DNA from: Aromatoleum petrolei
GTDB lineage: Bacteria; Pseudomonadota; Gammaproteobacteria; Burkholderiales; Rhodocyclaceae
Length of the DNA stretch: 64,000 nt
Assembly: GCF_017894385.1 (NCBI RefSeq)
Contig: NZ_CP059560.1
Coordinates: forward strand, 3,038,001 to 3,102,000
Direction: 5' to 3'
Notes under the pieces: generated by a model
The model's input: the letters and a program-made list of their open reading frames with translations, nothing else
Databases searched by the model: none
Told to the model about the DNA's origin: nothing
Program-made: the position numbers and the translations under genes
Part shown: piece after piece, positions 8,037-15,823 of the stretch
Layout of the letters: each line of letters starts with the position of its first letter
Numbering within the stretch: position 1 is the first letter of the stretch

Positions 8037-8882
8037 TTAGTCCTCGCGCACGATGCGCAGCCCGATCAGTCTCAGGGTGTCGCTTTTCGGATAGTGTCCG
8101 CGCATCGTGCAGCGCGTCTGCACAAATTCGGTCCGCACGCTGCCTCCGCGGATCACGGCCGTGTCGCTTCCGGCGCTGTGGCGCGGGTTGTACAGGCTGT
8201 GGCGGGCGTAGGCGTTGGCGGCGTAGTCGTCGGCGGTCCATTCCCACACGTTGCCGAGCAGGTCGTGGAAGCCGGCGGCATTGGGCTTGCGACTGCCGAC
8301 CGTTGCCGGTGCGACGGGGGCGCGGATGTCGGCAACAGCGATCTCCTGCAGTTCCGTCTCGTTCGCCGGAACGTCCCGGTCCAGTGATGTGGGGCTTGCG
8401 CCGCGGCAGGCGAATTCCCATTCCGCTTCCGTCGGCAGGCGGAAGCGATGGCGTTTGCCGTTCATCGCCGAGAGGCGCTCGGTGAATGCGCGCGCCTGCT
8501 CCCAGGTTACCCGTGTCACGGGCAGGTTGTCGGCGCCTTCGGCATTGCCGTCGGGCAGGGAACCCATCACCTGTTGCCATTGCCTGCGCGTGACTTCATG
8601 ACGGCCGAGCCAGTAGGTATCGAGGCAGGCTTCGTGCGCGGGCGCCTCGTCGGCCGAGAGTGATTCCTTGTACTTGACGCGCGCCCACCCGTTTTCGTCT
8701 TCAGGCGGCAGCTGCGCATCGTTTCCCATGCGGAAGCAGGCCTTGCCGACGCGGACGAACTCGAGGCCCGACTTCGGGTCGGTCCAGGTGCGCGGCTTGC
8801 CAGCGTCCGCAGCGTGAAGGGCTGTGCTCGTCATTCCGGCGGCGAAGAGCAGGGCCGCGGTTGTCGCGGTGAGCGGTCTCAT
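8037..8882 (-). CDS. Secreted FGE-fold (SUMF1/PvdO-type) protein 1
   Basis: A 281-residue protein with a signal peptide (residues 1-24, ending LHA-AD) and an FGE-sulfatase fold: GLEFVRVGKACFRMG, DTYWLGRHEVTRRQW, FRLPTEAEWEFACRG, GFHDLLGNVWEWTADDY and VIRGGSVRTEFVQT. It lacks the catalytic CXXXXC pair after GGS and is a divergent paralogue of the next gene. ATG at 8882 overlaps the resB stop as ATGA, which fixes the start. Two consecutive FGE-fold genes between resB and ccsA suggest a paired periplasmic role in cytochrome maturation or modification. That role is inference. Confidence 0.82.
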   Translation of the reverse strand: MRPLTATTAALLFAAGMTSTALHAADAGKPRTWTDPKSGLEFVRVGKACFRMGNDAQLPPEDENGWARVKYKESLSADEAPAHEACLDTYWLGRHEVTRRQWQQVMGSLPDGNAEGADNLPVTRVTWEQARAFTERLSAMNGKRHRFRLPTEAEWEFACRGASPTSLDRDVPANETELQEIAVADIRAPVAPATVGSRKPNAAGFHDLLGNVWEWTADDYAANAYARHSLYNPRHSAGSDTAVIRGGSVRTEFVQTRCTMRGHYPKSDTLRLIGLRIVRED

Positions 8883-9889
8883 GGGCAGGTGGGCGTTTGG
8901 GGAATGGGTCGAAACAGGATGCGGGCGTAGAACCAGACCAGCGACAGGACCGCGAGCGCGATGCTGCCGATGAGCCACGGCTTGGTCGGGTCGGCGACGA
9001 TGCGGTAGCCCATCCACGAGCCCAGCCGGACGTAGGTGAGAGTGCCGTTGGCGCGAACCACGCTCTGGCCGGGCTTGAGGATGTGGCGGTCGTTGCCGAT
9101 ACGCAGGATCAGCTGGTGGTGCAGCGGGTCGACACCGAAGTTGGTGCGAGAGCGGGCTTCGCCGGGACTCTCGTCGGCCTCGAAGTCCACCATCAGCCAT
9201 GCCTTCTCGCCGTCCGGGAGCGCCCAGTCGTTGGCGCTCGCAAATTCGCCGCCATTGTTGTCGCGCAACTGCACGGTCCCCAGCTCGTCAGTGCCGTCGG
9301 GTTTCTGCCAGCGGAACACCGGTGAGAAGCCGCGATGTCGGCTCGTGTAGATGCGGTAGCCGTGGAGAATCAGAGGAATGTCGTCACCGATGTCTGCCGT
9401 GTGCGCGTCGCCATCTGTCGTCTGCCAGCCGACACGGTTGTAGGTCGCGTGATAGTGACTGCGGGCGGAGAAGTTCTCGGTGAATCCGAGGTTGGTGAAA
9501 CGTATCCTGTCGAGACGGTTTGCATGGACGGGACCACTTTCCTGGGCGAGCATTTCGCCTTCGAAGCCAGCCCCGGCGGTCACGGTGGCCTGTCCCTCGA
9601 AGTAGGTCAGGCGGGCGATCACGAATGTGGCGGTCATCGCGAGCAGGGCCAGATGGAATACCAACAGCGGCAGGTCGGTGCGGAAGCGCCGATTCGTCGC
9701 GATGGCAGCGATCAGGTTGGCCGCTAGCAGCGAGAAAGGGACGAGCATCGCGAGCGTGGCGCTGCGGCCAGGTGTGCTCGCCCACAGTGCACAGCCGGCC
9801 GCCAACACGAAGAAGGCGGCCGACAGCTTGGGCGACGCGATTGCGAGCGCCCAGGCTGTCGGCCGCGCGGGTTCTGCGGGTGTGGACAT
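8879..9889 (-). CDS. resB: Short ResB/Ccs1-like cytochrome c biogenesis protein
   Basis: A 336-residue protein with hydrophobic segments near residues 12-36, 46-68, 74-100 and 298-325, and a large periplasmic domain between the third and fourth. This is the ResB topology. A histidine in the third segment (LPLLVFHLALLAM) matches the family's proposed heme ligand. Usual ResB proteins are longer (about 450-650 residues), so this is a compact form. ResB partners CcsA to deliver heme and apocytochrome. ATG at 9889 shares one base with the TGA of the cytochrome gene (TGATG), indicating coupled translation. A GTG 12 bp upstream is an alternative start. Confidence 0.82.
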   Translation of the reverse strand: MSTPAEPARPTAWALAIASPKLSAAFFVLAAGCALWASTPGRSATLAMLVPFSLLAANLIAAIATNRRFRTDLPLLVFHLALLAMTATFVIARLTYFEGQATVTAGAGFEGEMLAQESGPVHANRLDRIRFTNLGFTENFSARSHYHATYNRVGWQTTDGDAHTADIGDDIPLILHGYRIYTSRHRGFSPVFRWQKPDGTDELGTVQLRDNNGGEFASANDWALPDGEKAWLMVDFEADESPGEARSRTNFGVDPLHHQLILRIGNDRHILKPGQSVVRANGTLTYVRLGSWMGYRIVADPTKPWLIGSIALAVLSLVWFYARILFRPIPQTPTCP

Positions 9890-12468
9890 CAGAATCCGCA
9901 CGCGCTGGACATCCAGTCCTTGCCGTTATTCCCTGACACGCCGCAGCTCCCCTCCGTCCATTGGCCGCTGGCCTGCCATGTGTTGATGCGCAGCAGCGCG
10001 CGGTAGTAGTACGGCGCGATCGTTTCGGTGCTGGTGCTGCCGACCTGGGTACAGCCGGCGGCCTTGCCGCCTTCGGGGCCAACGCAGGCGAGGTTCACGA
10101 GGAAGGCCTTGTTCTTCCAGCCGTGCGGCACCGCGATGTGGCAGGCCATGCAGTAACGCGAGGTCTTGGCGTCCCAGCCGTGCGACGCCTCAGAGTCCGC
10201 GCCGGCGAAACCGCTCGCCGTGCTCGGATGATGACAGCGCCCGCAGATGCCGCCGCTGCTGTTGCCGTCCCGCGTGTTGCTGGGGGTTACCGAATCGTCC
10301 CATTTGCCCTTGAGGATGAAATTCTGCGGCGAGCCGTGCGGCCCCTGCACTTGCGCCAGATTCGGACCGTTGCCGGTGGCGCCCTGAGTCGTGCCCTGGC
10401 TCCAGGAGCCCGAATTTCCGTGGCAGTCGGAGCAATACATCGTCTGGGTGCCCAGGCCCGTGCTGAACGGGTTGCGGATATTGGTGAAGGTGCCGGACGA
10501 GTTGCGCGTGCGTTCTTTCGCATCGCGACCCGTCGGCCACATCACCGGGTGCCACGAGCGGTGGTTGTTGCCGGTGCCGCCGCCGATGGGGGAGGTGCCG
10601 CTCGGATTGCAGTCGCCGCCACCGCAGGCGGTGCCCGAGTTGGTCTTCTCGCCTTGGTCGGTGCCCGTGGTCGGTGGGTCGGTGGCCTTGACGGCCGAGA
10701 ATTCGGCCGCGACGTTGGTGTATTTCGACATGCCGTTGGTGTTGGTGGCAGTGCCGCCCGTGAAGCTGCCGAGCGAGGGGAAGGTGGTACCCGCACCGTA
10801 GTCGGAATGGCACTTCAGGCACAGTTGGTATTCACGCGTGAGATAGGGGTTGGTGCGTGCTGTATCCTCGCTGCCGCCCGGTTCGCCGCGCTTGACGGTG
10901 TAGGTGCTTGGCGTTTCAGGGAAGCTGGTCGCCGTGGAGACTACGCCCGCGGTGGGTTCGACACCCCAGGTGCCACGCAGCGGGCCGGACGCGATGTTGC
11001 TTCCGGGAACGTGCGTACGCTGCGACGCGGAGCCCTTGCCGTTGAACAGCGCATTCTTCAGCACCCGGTGGGGGTTGTGGCAGTCCGTGCATTCGACGTG
11101 CCGGTTGAGGTGGTTGCCAGAGCCAAGCAGCGTGGGGTCCTCGATGAAATCTGCGCCGCACTTGTTGGTGGGTGTGTTGCAGCTTACGAAGCTGTCGCTG
11201 AAATTGCCGCCGATGTCGTGCTTCTCCGCGTTCGCGGGCTGGTCACCGCTTGCGATCGGCATGCGCTTGTTGCCGGTCGTCGTGAAGTCGCTGCGGATGT
11301 TCGGTACGCCCGTGCTTGCCGTCATCGTTGGCACGCTCAGGATATTGGCGGCAGCGGTGGTATGGCACTGGTAGCAGGTTTCCTCGATGGCAGGGTTGCC
11401 GCCCGCCTTTGGCGTGGCGGAACTGTCGGTGCCTTCGCGCAGGATCCGCCGCGAGCCCTGCACCGTGTGGGTGTCGTGACAGTTCAGGCAGCCCGCTTCC
11501 CAGACCTTGATGCCGGCCGGAAACTCGCGCTGCGTCGATGCCGTGCCCAGATACGAATACGTGGCGACGCTGGTGTTGGCGTGAGCGGAGTTCGACCAGG
11601 CCAGAAAAGCATTGCCCTGCCGATCCTTGTTCTTGTCGTGGCAGCCGAGGCAGATCTGGTCCGAGCTGGGATTGAAGTTGGTCCCGGGGCTGCCGCCTGT
11701 CTGGAAGCGGTTCAAGCGCAGGAATTTACTCGCGTCGAGGTGCGGATCGTGACAGCTCGTGCACTGTACCTTGCCCTCATGGTCGAGCGGCAGCATCGGC
11801 TTTGTGCCCCGGCTGCGAATCCCCACCACGGTTTTCGTCTCACCCGCGACTTGGACCGAATAAGGCGGCGAGCGGAATTCCCCGTCGCGCCTGGACAGGG
11901 TGTCGGATTCCGGAGGTGCGCTCTGGAAGGTGAAGGAGATCGGGTGGTCGTTGCGCAGATCGACGCCAAGGTTGCGCGTGTAGCCCGTCGTATTGTCGGT
12001 CGTGGGCATCTTGCCGTCGGGTGTGCCGACCATGGAGATGCTCTTGCCGGTGCCGGTGCCGCTGCCGGGAGAGTTCGCGACGGCGCCGAGCGCGAGCGTG
12101 CCGTCGTGGCAGGACAGGCACAGCTTGGAGGCACCCCCGGGCTGCCCGATCGTCCCGTTGAGAATGTCTTCGGCGTCGAGCGAGTTCGAGGTGTAGGGGG
12201 TGTAGGTGGCCGTGGACAGCGTGCGGTTCCACAGCGGGCCGGGGGCGGTGGCGTTGGCCGCGTGCGGGGTGTGGCAGAAGACGCAGATCTGGTCCGTGCC
12301 ACCTGAGCTGGTCGCGGCGGATTTGACCGTTCCCGGGCCGTTTGCCGAGAGGTTGTGCTTGGTGTTCGAGATCTTCGCATTCGTGTTCTGCGCGGGTACC
12401 TGCGCGCCGTACCCGAGCAGGGCTGCAGCGACGAGCATCAGGGCATGGAATCTGTGGAAATTCTTCAT
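9889..12468 (-). CDS. Undecaheme periplasmic c-type cytochrome B
   Basis: An 859-residue secreted cytochrome with a Sec signal peptide (residues 1-27, ending VPA-QN) and eleven CXXCH sites: CVFCH, CLSCH, CTSCH, CLGCH, CLNCH, CYQCH, CTDCH, CLKCH, CSDCH, CGRCH and CMACH. The first starts at C62 and the last near residue 772. Many are followed by PH, TH or DPH, supplying candidate distal histidines. Sequences between hemes are rich in Gly, Ser, Thr and Asn, as in extracellular cytochromes. The C-terminal 80 residues carry no heme and end GKDWMSSACGF. It is a paralogue of the cytochrome at 15824-18439. No membrane anchor or lipobox is seen. Electron partners are unknown. Confidence 0.88.
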   Translation of the reverse strand: MKNFHRFHALMLVAAALLGYGAQVPAQNTNAKISNTKHNLSANGPGTVKSAATSSGGTDQICVFCHTPHAANATAPGPLWNRTLSTATYTPYTSNSLDAEDILNGTIGQPGGASKLCLSCHDGTLALGAVANSPGSGTGTGKSISMVGTPDGKMPTTDNTTGYTRNLGVDLRNDHPISFTFQSAPPESDTLSRRDGEFRSPPYSVQVAGETKTVVGIRSRGTKPMLPLDHEGKVQCTSCHDPHLDASKFLRLNRFQTGGSPGTNFNPSSDQICLGCHDKNKDRQGNAFLAWSNSAHANTSVATYSYLGTASTQREFPAGIKVWEAGCLNCHDTHTVQGSRRILREGTDSSATPKAGGNPAIEETCYQCHTTAAANILSVPTMTASTGVPNIRSDFTTTGNKRMPIASGDQPANAEKHDIGGNFSDSFVSCNTPTNKCGADFIEDPTLLGSGNHLNRHVECTDCHNPHRVLKNALFNGKGSASQRTHVPGSNIASGPLRGTWGVEPTAGVVSTATSFPETPSTYTVKRGEPGGSEDTARTNPYLTREYQLCLKCHSDYGAGTTFPSLGSFTGGTATNTNGMSKYTNVAAEFSAVKATDPPTTGTDQGEKTNSGTACGGGDCNPSGTSPIGGGTGNNHRSWHPVMWPTGRDAKERTRNSSGTFTNIRNPFSTGLGTQTMYCSDCHGNSGSWSQGTTQGATGNGPNLAQVQGPHGSPQNFILKGKWDDSVTPSNTRDGNSSGGICGRCHHPSTASGFAGADSEASHGWDAKTSRYCMACHIAVPHGWKNKAFLVNLACVGPEGGKAAGCTQVGSTSTETIAPYYYRALLRINTWQASGQWTEGSCGVSGNNGKDWMSSACGF

Positions 12469-12532
12469 AACCTTTTCAGTGCTGCGGGTATTTTGGCGCC
12501 CAGATAAATGCGAAACGACTAATGCTAAACGA

Positions 12533-14125
12533 TTATGGAATCGGCGCGAAGTTGCGCGGTTCGGCGCCGGCCTGGACCTTGAGGTCGCGGCGCGTGGCGT
12601 TCACCTTGCGCAGCATCTGTTTGACCGCCTCGGGCATGCGCTGACCGGCCGCCATTTCCTGCATCTGGCCCGAGAGGTAGGAGTGGTTGATGAGAATGTC
12701 GAACACCGCCAGCATGAATTCCTGCTTCCACGATGACAGCTGATCCAGGTTCTGGAACTTGTGCATGAAGAAGTTGCGCGAGGCGCGGCCGAGTTCGCGC
12801 TCGACTTCCTCGAGCGTCATCGCGTCGGGTTTGACGACGGGCTGCACGAGGTTGTACTTGCTGTAGTCCTTGGTGGCGACGTGGGCCTCAAGTTGCGGGT
12901 AGAGGTCGGCGTAGGGCCACGGCGCGATGGCCAAGAAGAAGGCCATGTCGGGGTTGTAGAGCTTGGCGAGCTCCACGGCTTCCTTGAAGGTCTCCGGCGT
13001 GTCGCCGGGCATGCCGAGCACGAAGGAGGTCTCGGAGACGATGTCGGCGCCGTTGATGATGTCGATGGCGCGGCGCGAGTCGGCAGCCTTCGAGCCTTTC
13101 TTGAAGAGGTCGAGGGTGGCCTGCTGGCCGGCCTCGACGCCAACGTAGATGTGCTCGACACCGGCCTCGGCGTAGCTGTCCATGATGTCCTCGTCGCGCA
13201 CGATGTCGTCGACGCGGGTTTCCATCAGCAGGCGCACACCGGGCTTGCGCTCGATCATGAGCTGGAGGATGCGTTCCCAGCGGGCGCGGTCGAAGGTCGG
13301 GATCTCGTCGGCGAGCATGGCGACCTCGACGCCGTACTGCTGGTGCAGCATCTCGATTTCGGCGACGAAGTTCTCGGCGCTGCGGGCGCGCCAGCCGCGG
13401 CGCCAGAAGAGCTTTTGCGAGCAGAACGAGCAGTCCTGCTGGCAGCCGCGCGCGGAGGAGACGATGGCGAGGCGTGCGTCGTTCTTGGCGCGGTACTTGT
13501 AGATAGGCCACTCGACGAGGTCCCAGGCGGTGGGCAGGGCGTCGAGGTCGCGGATGAAGGGGGCCGAGCGGGTGGCGATGACGCCGTCGTCGCGCCAGAA
13601 GGCGATGCCGGCGACCTTGGCCGGGTCGTCGCCGGCGTTGAGGCAGTCGAGCAGCTCGGGCAGGGTGCGTTCGCCTTCGCCGCGCACGACGTAGTCGATG
13701 GCGTCGTTGTCGACGCGCAGCATCTCCTGGTAGCAGAAGGTGGCGTGCACGTTGCCGATGACGGTGACGGTCTCCGGGTCGATGTCCTTGGCGAGGCGCA
13801 GCAGCTTCGTCGCGGCGACGATCGCTGCGGTGAACGCCGAGGTGCACACGACGTCGGGGCGGAAGTCCTCGAGGCGCTTGCGGATCTGGTCCTCGTCGTG
13901 CCACAGGGCCATCGCGTCGTAGTAATCGACCTCGTAGCCCGCCTCGCGCAGCGAGCCGGCAATGTACACGAAGCCGACGTTGAGCCAGGTACCGGCCGAT
14001 TCGACGACTCCCGAGTGATAGGGCACGGTGACGAGCGCAACGCGCTTGATCTTGCGTTGGCGGGGGGTGACGGGACCGGTGCGTGGGGGGGGGATGAAGG
14101 TGATCGGGGAGCCGTTGGTTTTCAT
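12533..14125 (-). CDS. B12-binding radical SAM enzyme (BchE-like)
   Basis: A 530-residue protein with an N-terminal cobalamin-binding Rossmann domain (about residues 27-170) and a radical SAM core with CQQDCSFC (C228, C232, C235), followed by the TIM-barrel strands LLMETRVDDI, IYVGVEAGQ and TSFVLGMPGDT. The layout matches class B radical SAM enzymes such as BchE-type cyclases, HpnJ/HpnP-like enzymes and C-methylases. The substrate cannot be read from the sequence. These enzymes are oxygen-labile, which agrees with the FNR-type box upstream at 14198-14211. The undecaheme gene begins 64 bp downstream on the same strand with no clear terminator, so this may be the first gene of the cytochrome operon. 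Confidence 0.82.
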   Translation of the reverse strand: MKTNGSPITFIPPPRTGPVTPRQRKIKRVALVTVPYHSGVVESAGTWLNVGFVYIAGSLREAGYEVDYYDAMALWHDEDQIRKRLEDFRPDVVCTSAFTAAIVAATKLLRLAKDIDPETVTVIGNVHATFCYQEMLRVDNDAIDYVVRGEGERTLPELLDCLNAGDDPAKVAGIAFWRDDGVIATRSAPFIRDLDALPTAWDLVEWPIYKYRAKNDARLAIVSSARGCQQDCSFCSQKLFWRRGWRARSAENFVAEIEMLHQQYGVEVAMLADEIPTFDRARWERILQLMIERKPGVRLLMETRVDDIVRDEDIMDSYAEAGVEHIYVGVEAGQQATLDLFKKGSKAADSRRAIDIINGADIVSETSFVLGMPGDTPETFKEAVELAKLYNPDMAFFLAIAPWPYADLYPQLEAHVATKDYSKYNLVQPVVKPDAMTLEEVERELGRASRNFFMHKFQNLDQLSSWKQEFMLAVFDILINHSYLSGQMQEMAAGQRMPEAVKQMLRKVNATRRDLKVQAGAEPRNFAPIP

Positions 14126-14197
14126 TGTTCTCTGTGTGCGGACATGCTGGGGGCCAGACTACCGGCGGCATGGTAGGTGAGCCCCTGTCGACGGGGT

Positions 14198-14211
14198 TTG
14201 ACGTACATCAA
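14198..14211. promoter_or_regulatory. FNR-type box of the radical SAM-cytochrome operon
   Basis: TTGACGTACATCAA matches the FNR/Dnr/Anr consensus TTGAT-N4-ATCAA at 9 of 10 fixed positions. Read toward the radical SAM gene on the minus strand, a -10-like TACCAT lies at 14175-14170, giving a start near 14163. The box centre (14204.5) is then 41.5 bp upstream, the classical class II activation position. No other strong feature was found in 14126-14293. Confidence 0.65.
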
Positions 14212-14293
14212 CGGCATTGCCGAAGAGGTGGCCGAACCCCGCGCCGAATAGGTCGGCACGCAGGGCGCGGGCGCGCGCAGGGGGCTCGCGGGG

Positions 14294-15667
14294 TTAGCGC
14301 ACCGCGGCGGAGGAGTCGGTGGCGGATTCGGCGCGCGGAACGGGGTTGGCGAGCATTTCCTCGCTTAGCTCGTCGCATGGGCAGACGGGCGGCGTCATCG
14401 GCAGCGACGTCGGCACGGCACCGGTGGTTGCCGCCGGCTGGCGCGCACGGGCGAGGCCCATCTTGAAGCGGATGGAGAAATTCACGTAGGCCTCGAGGAA
14501 GCGGAAGATCCGCTTGTCGCCCATCGGCCCGACGGGGCGTTCGCTCGGCAGCGGCGTGACCTTGCCGTCGACGAGCTTTGCACGGCCGACGATCTGGAAG
14601 CTGCCGTCATGGTCGACATAGCCGAGGTTGTCGGTCTGCACGGCCAGTACGGTCGGCAGGTTGGCGAGGTCGTAGTGGCGCAGCAGGCCAACCTCGCCGG
14701 CAGGAAGCGGTTGCAGGTCGTCGAGGCCGACCGCGGCGACGCGCGCCCACGGCGGGGTGAGGCGGCGGCGTTGCGAGCTGCGGCCGTGAACGGCGGCGCG
14801 CAGCGTGTCGTCGAAGTAGTTGGTGGCGCTTTCGGCCATGCCGAGCACGTTCACGCAATGCGAGGCGGGGATGCCGAGCACTTCAACGGCGAGACGGAAG
14901 TAGTCGTCCTGCGTGAGTTCGCCGAAGCGCCCGCGGTAGCCACCGCCGTCACCGATGCGGCTGCCGGCGGGCAGGCGGAAGCGCAGACCGCGCGCCTTGC
15001 AGGCGTTGAAGAAATAGACGAAGGCCGAGGTCGAGCCGATCATCGCGAGCGGGACACCGGTCGCTTCGGATTCTTCTATCGCGGCGATCATGCCCTTGAT
15101 GTCGAGGCCCGAGTAGTCGAGCAGGAAGCGGCTGTCCGGCGTGCCGAAATGGCGGCGTGTCTCGTCCATGCCGACCGCCATGCCCATCGAGGGCGCCATT
15201 TCGGGACTGGGCGCGAGGATGAGGATGCGGCAGCGCTGGCCGCGCGCGAAGTCGGGGAAGAGGTAAGCCGCGGTCATCGTGCGGTTGGCCGTGAGGATGA
15301 GCTCGCGGCCGATGTCGTCGCGGAAGATCTGCCCGCGCCGGTTGGCCGTGGTGCCGCTGGTGATCTGCGCCATCACGGCCTGCTCGGGCGGGAAGGAGGT
15401 GACGATCGCGGTCTTGAAGCTGTCCGTCGGGAAGGCGGGGATCTGGCGCCAGTCGGCGACCTGCGCCGGGGTGATGCCCTTGGCGGTACAGAATTCGCGG
15501 TAGGGGATGTTGCGCTCGAACTGCCAGGCGAAGATGTCCAGTGCGAGCTTGTCGAAGGGGCTGCGATCGGCGTCGACGCCTGCGGCGATCATCGCGCGGA
15601 TGCGCTCGGCGAGCCCTTCGCGCACGGGGTCGGGCTGGGGGGCGGCGGCGGGAGCGTTGGTGGTCAT
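14294..15667 (-). CDS. LuxE/PaaK-like acyl-protein synthetase family protein
   Basis: A 457-residue adenylate-forming enzyme resembling LuxE and PaaK. The adenylation motif is ITSGTTANRRG. Other conserved-looking segments are MAVGMDETRRHFG, GDGGGYRGRFGELT and LGYVDHDGSFQIVGRAK. LuxE family members activate a fatty acid or other carboxylate as acyl-AMP and often transfer it to an enzyme cysteine. A C-terminal extension of about 55 residues, with PVCPCDELSEE, is unusual. ATG at 15667 is preferred over a GTG at 15751, since residues encoded upstream look non-homologous and shadow-like. It lies between the first cytochrome (156 bp gap) and the radical SAM gene. An acyl group supplied to cytochrome, glycan or cofactor is possible but unproven. 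Confidence 0.75.
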   Translation of the reverse strand: MTTNAPAAAPQPDPVREGLAERIRAMIAAGVDADRSPFDKLALDIFAWQFERNIPYREFCTAKGITPAQVADWRQIPAFPTDSFKTAIVTSFPPEQAVMAQITSGTTANRRGQIFRDDIGRELILTANRTMTAAYLFPDFARGQRCRILILAPSPEMAPSMGMAVGMDETRRHFGTPDSRFLLDYSGLDIKGMIAAIEESEATGVPLAMIGSTSAFVYFFNACKARGLRFRLPAGSRIGDGGGYRGRFGELTQDDYFRLAVEVLGIPASHCVNVLGMAESATNYFDDTLRAAVHGRSSQRRRLTPPWARVAAVGLDDLQPLPAGEVGLLRHYDLANLPTVLAVQTDNLGYVDHDGSFQIVGRAKLVDGKVTPLPSERPVGPMGDKRIFRFLEAYVNFSIRFKMGLARARQPAATTGAVPTSLPMTPPVCPCDELSEEMLANPVPRAESATDSSAAVR

Positions 15668-15823
15668 GGCGGCGACTCTGAGTGTGCACACCGCGGACGT
15701 CGCGGCGGGGTCCGGTTCCACGCGGGCAAGGCGCGTGAGCGGGCCGGACAAGGTGTGCGCACTCTATCAACAGTCGTCATGCTGCTTGTTGACGAGGATC
15801 AGTCGCCCCGCCGGATGCGGGAC

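Noticed and set aside
7078..8882. Sulfatase-activating formylglycine-generating enzymes
   Set aside because: The fold is present but the catalytic CXXXXC pair is missing in both and no sulfatase requiring activation is encoded nearby.
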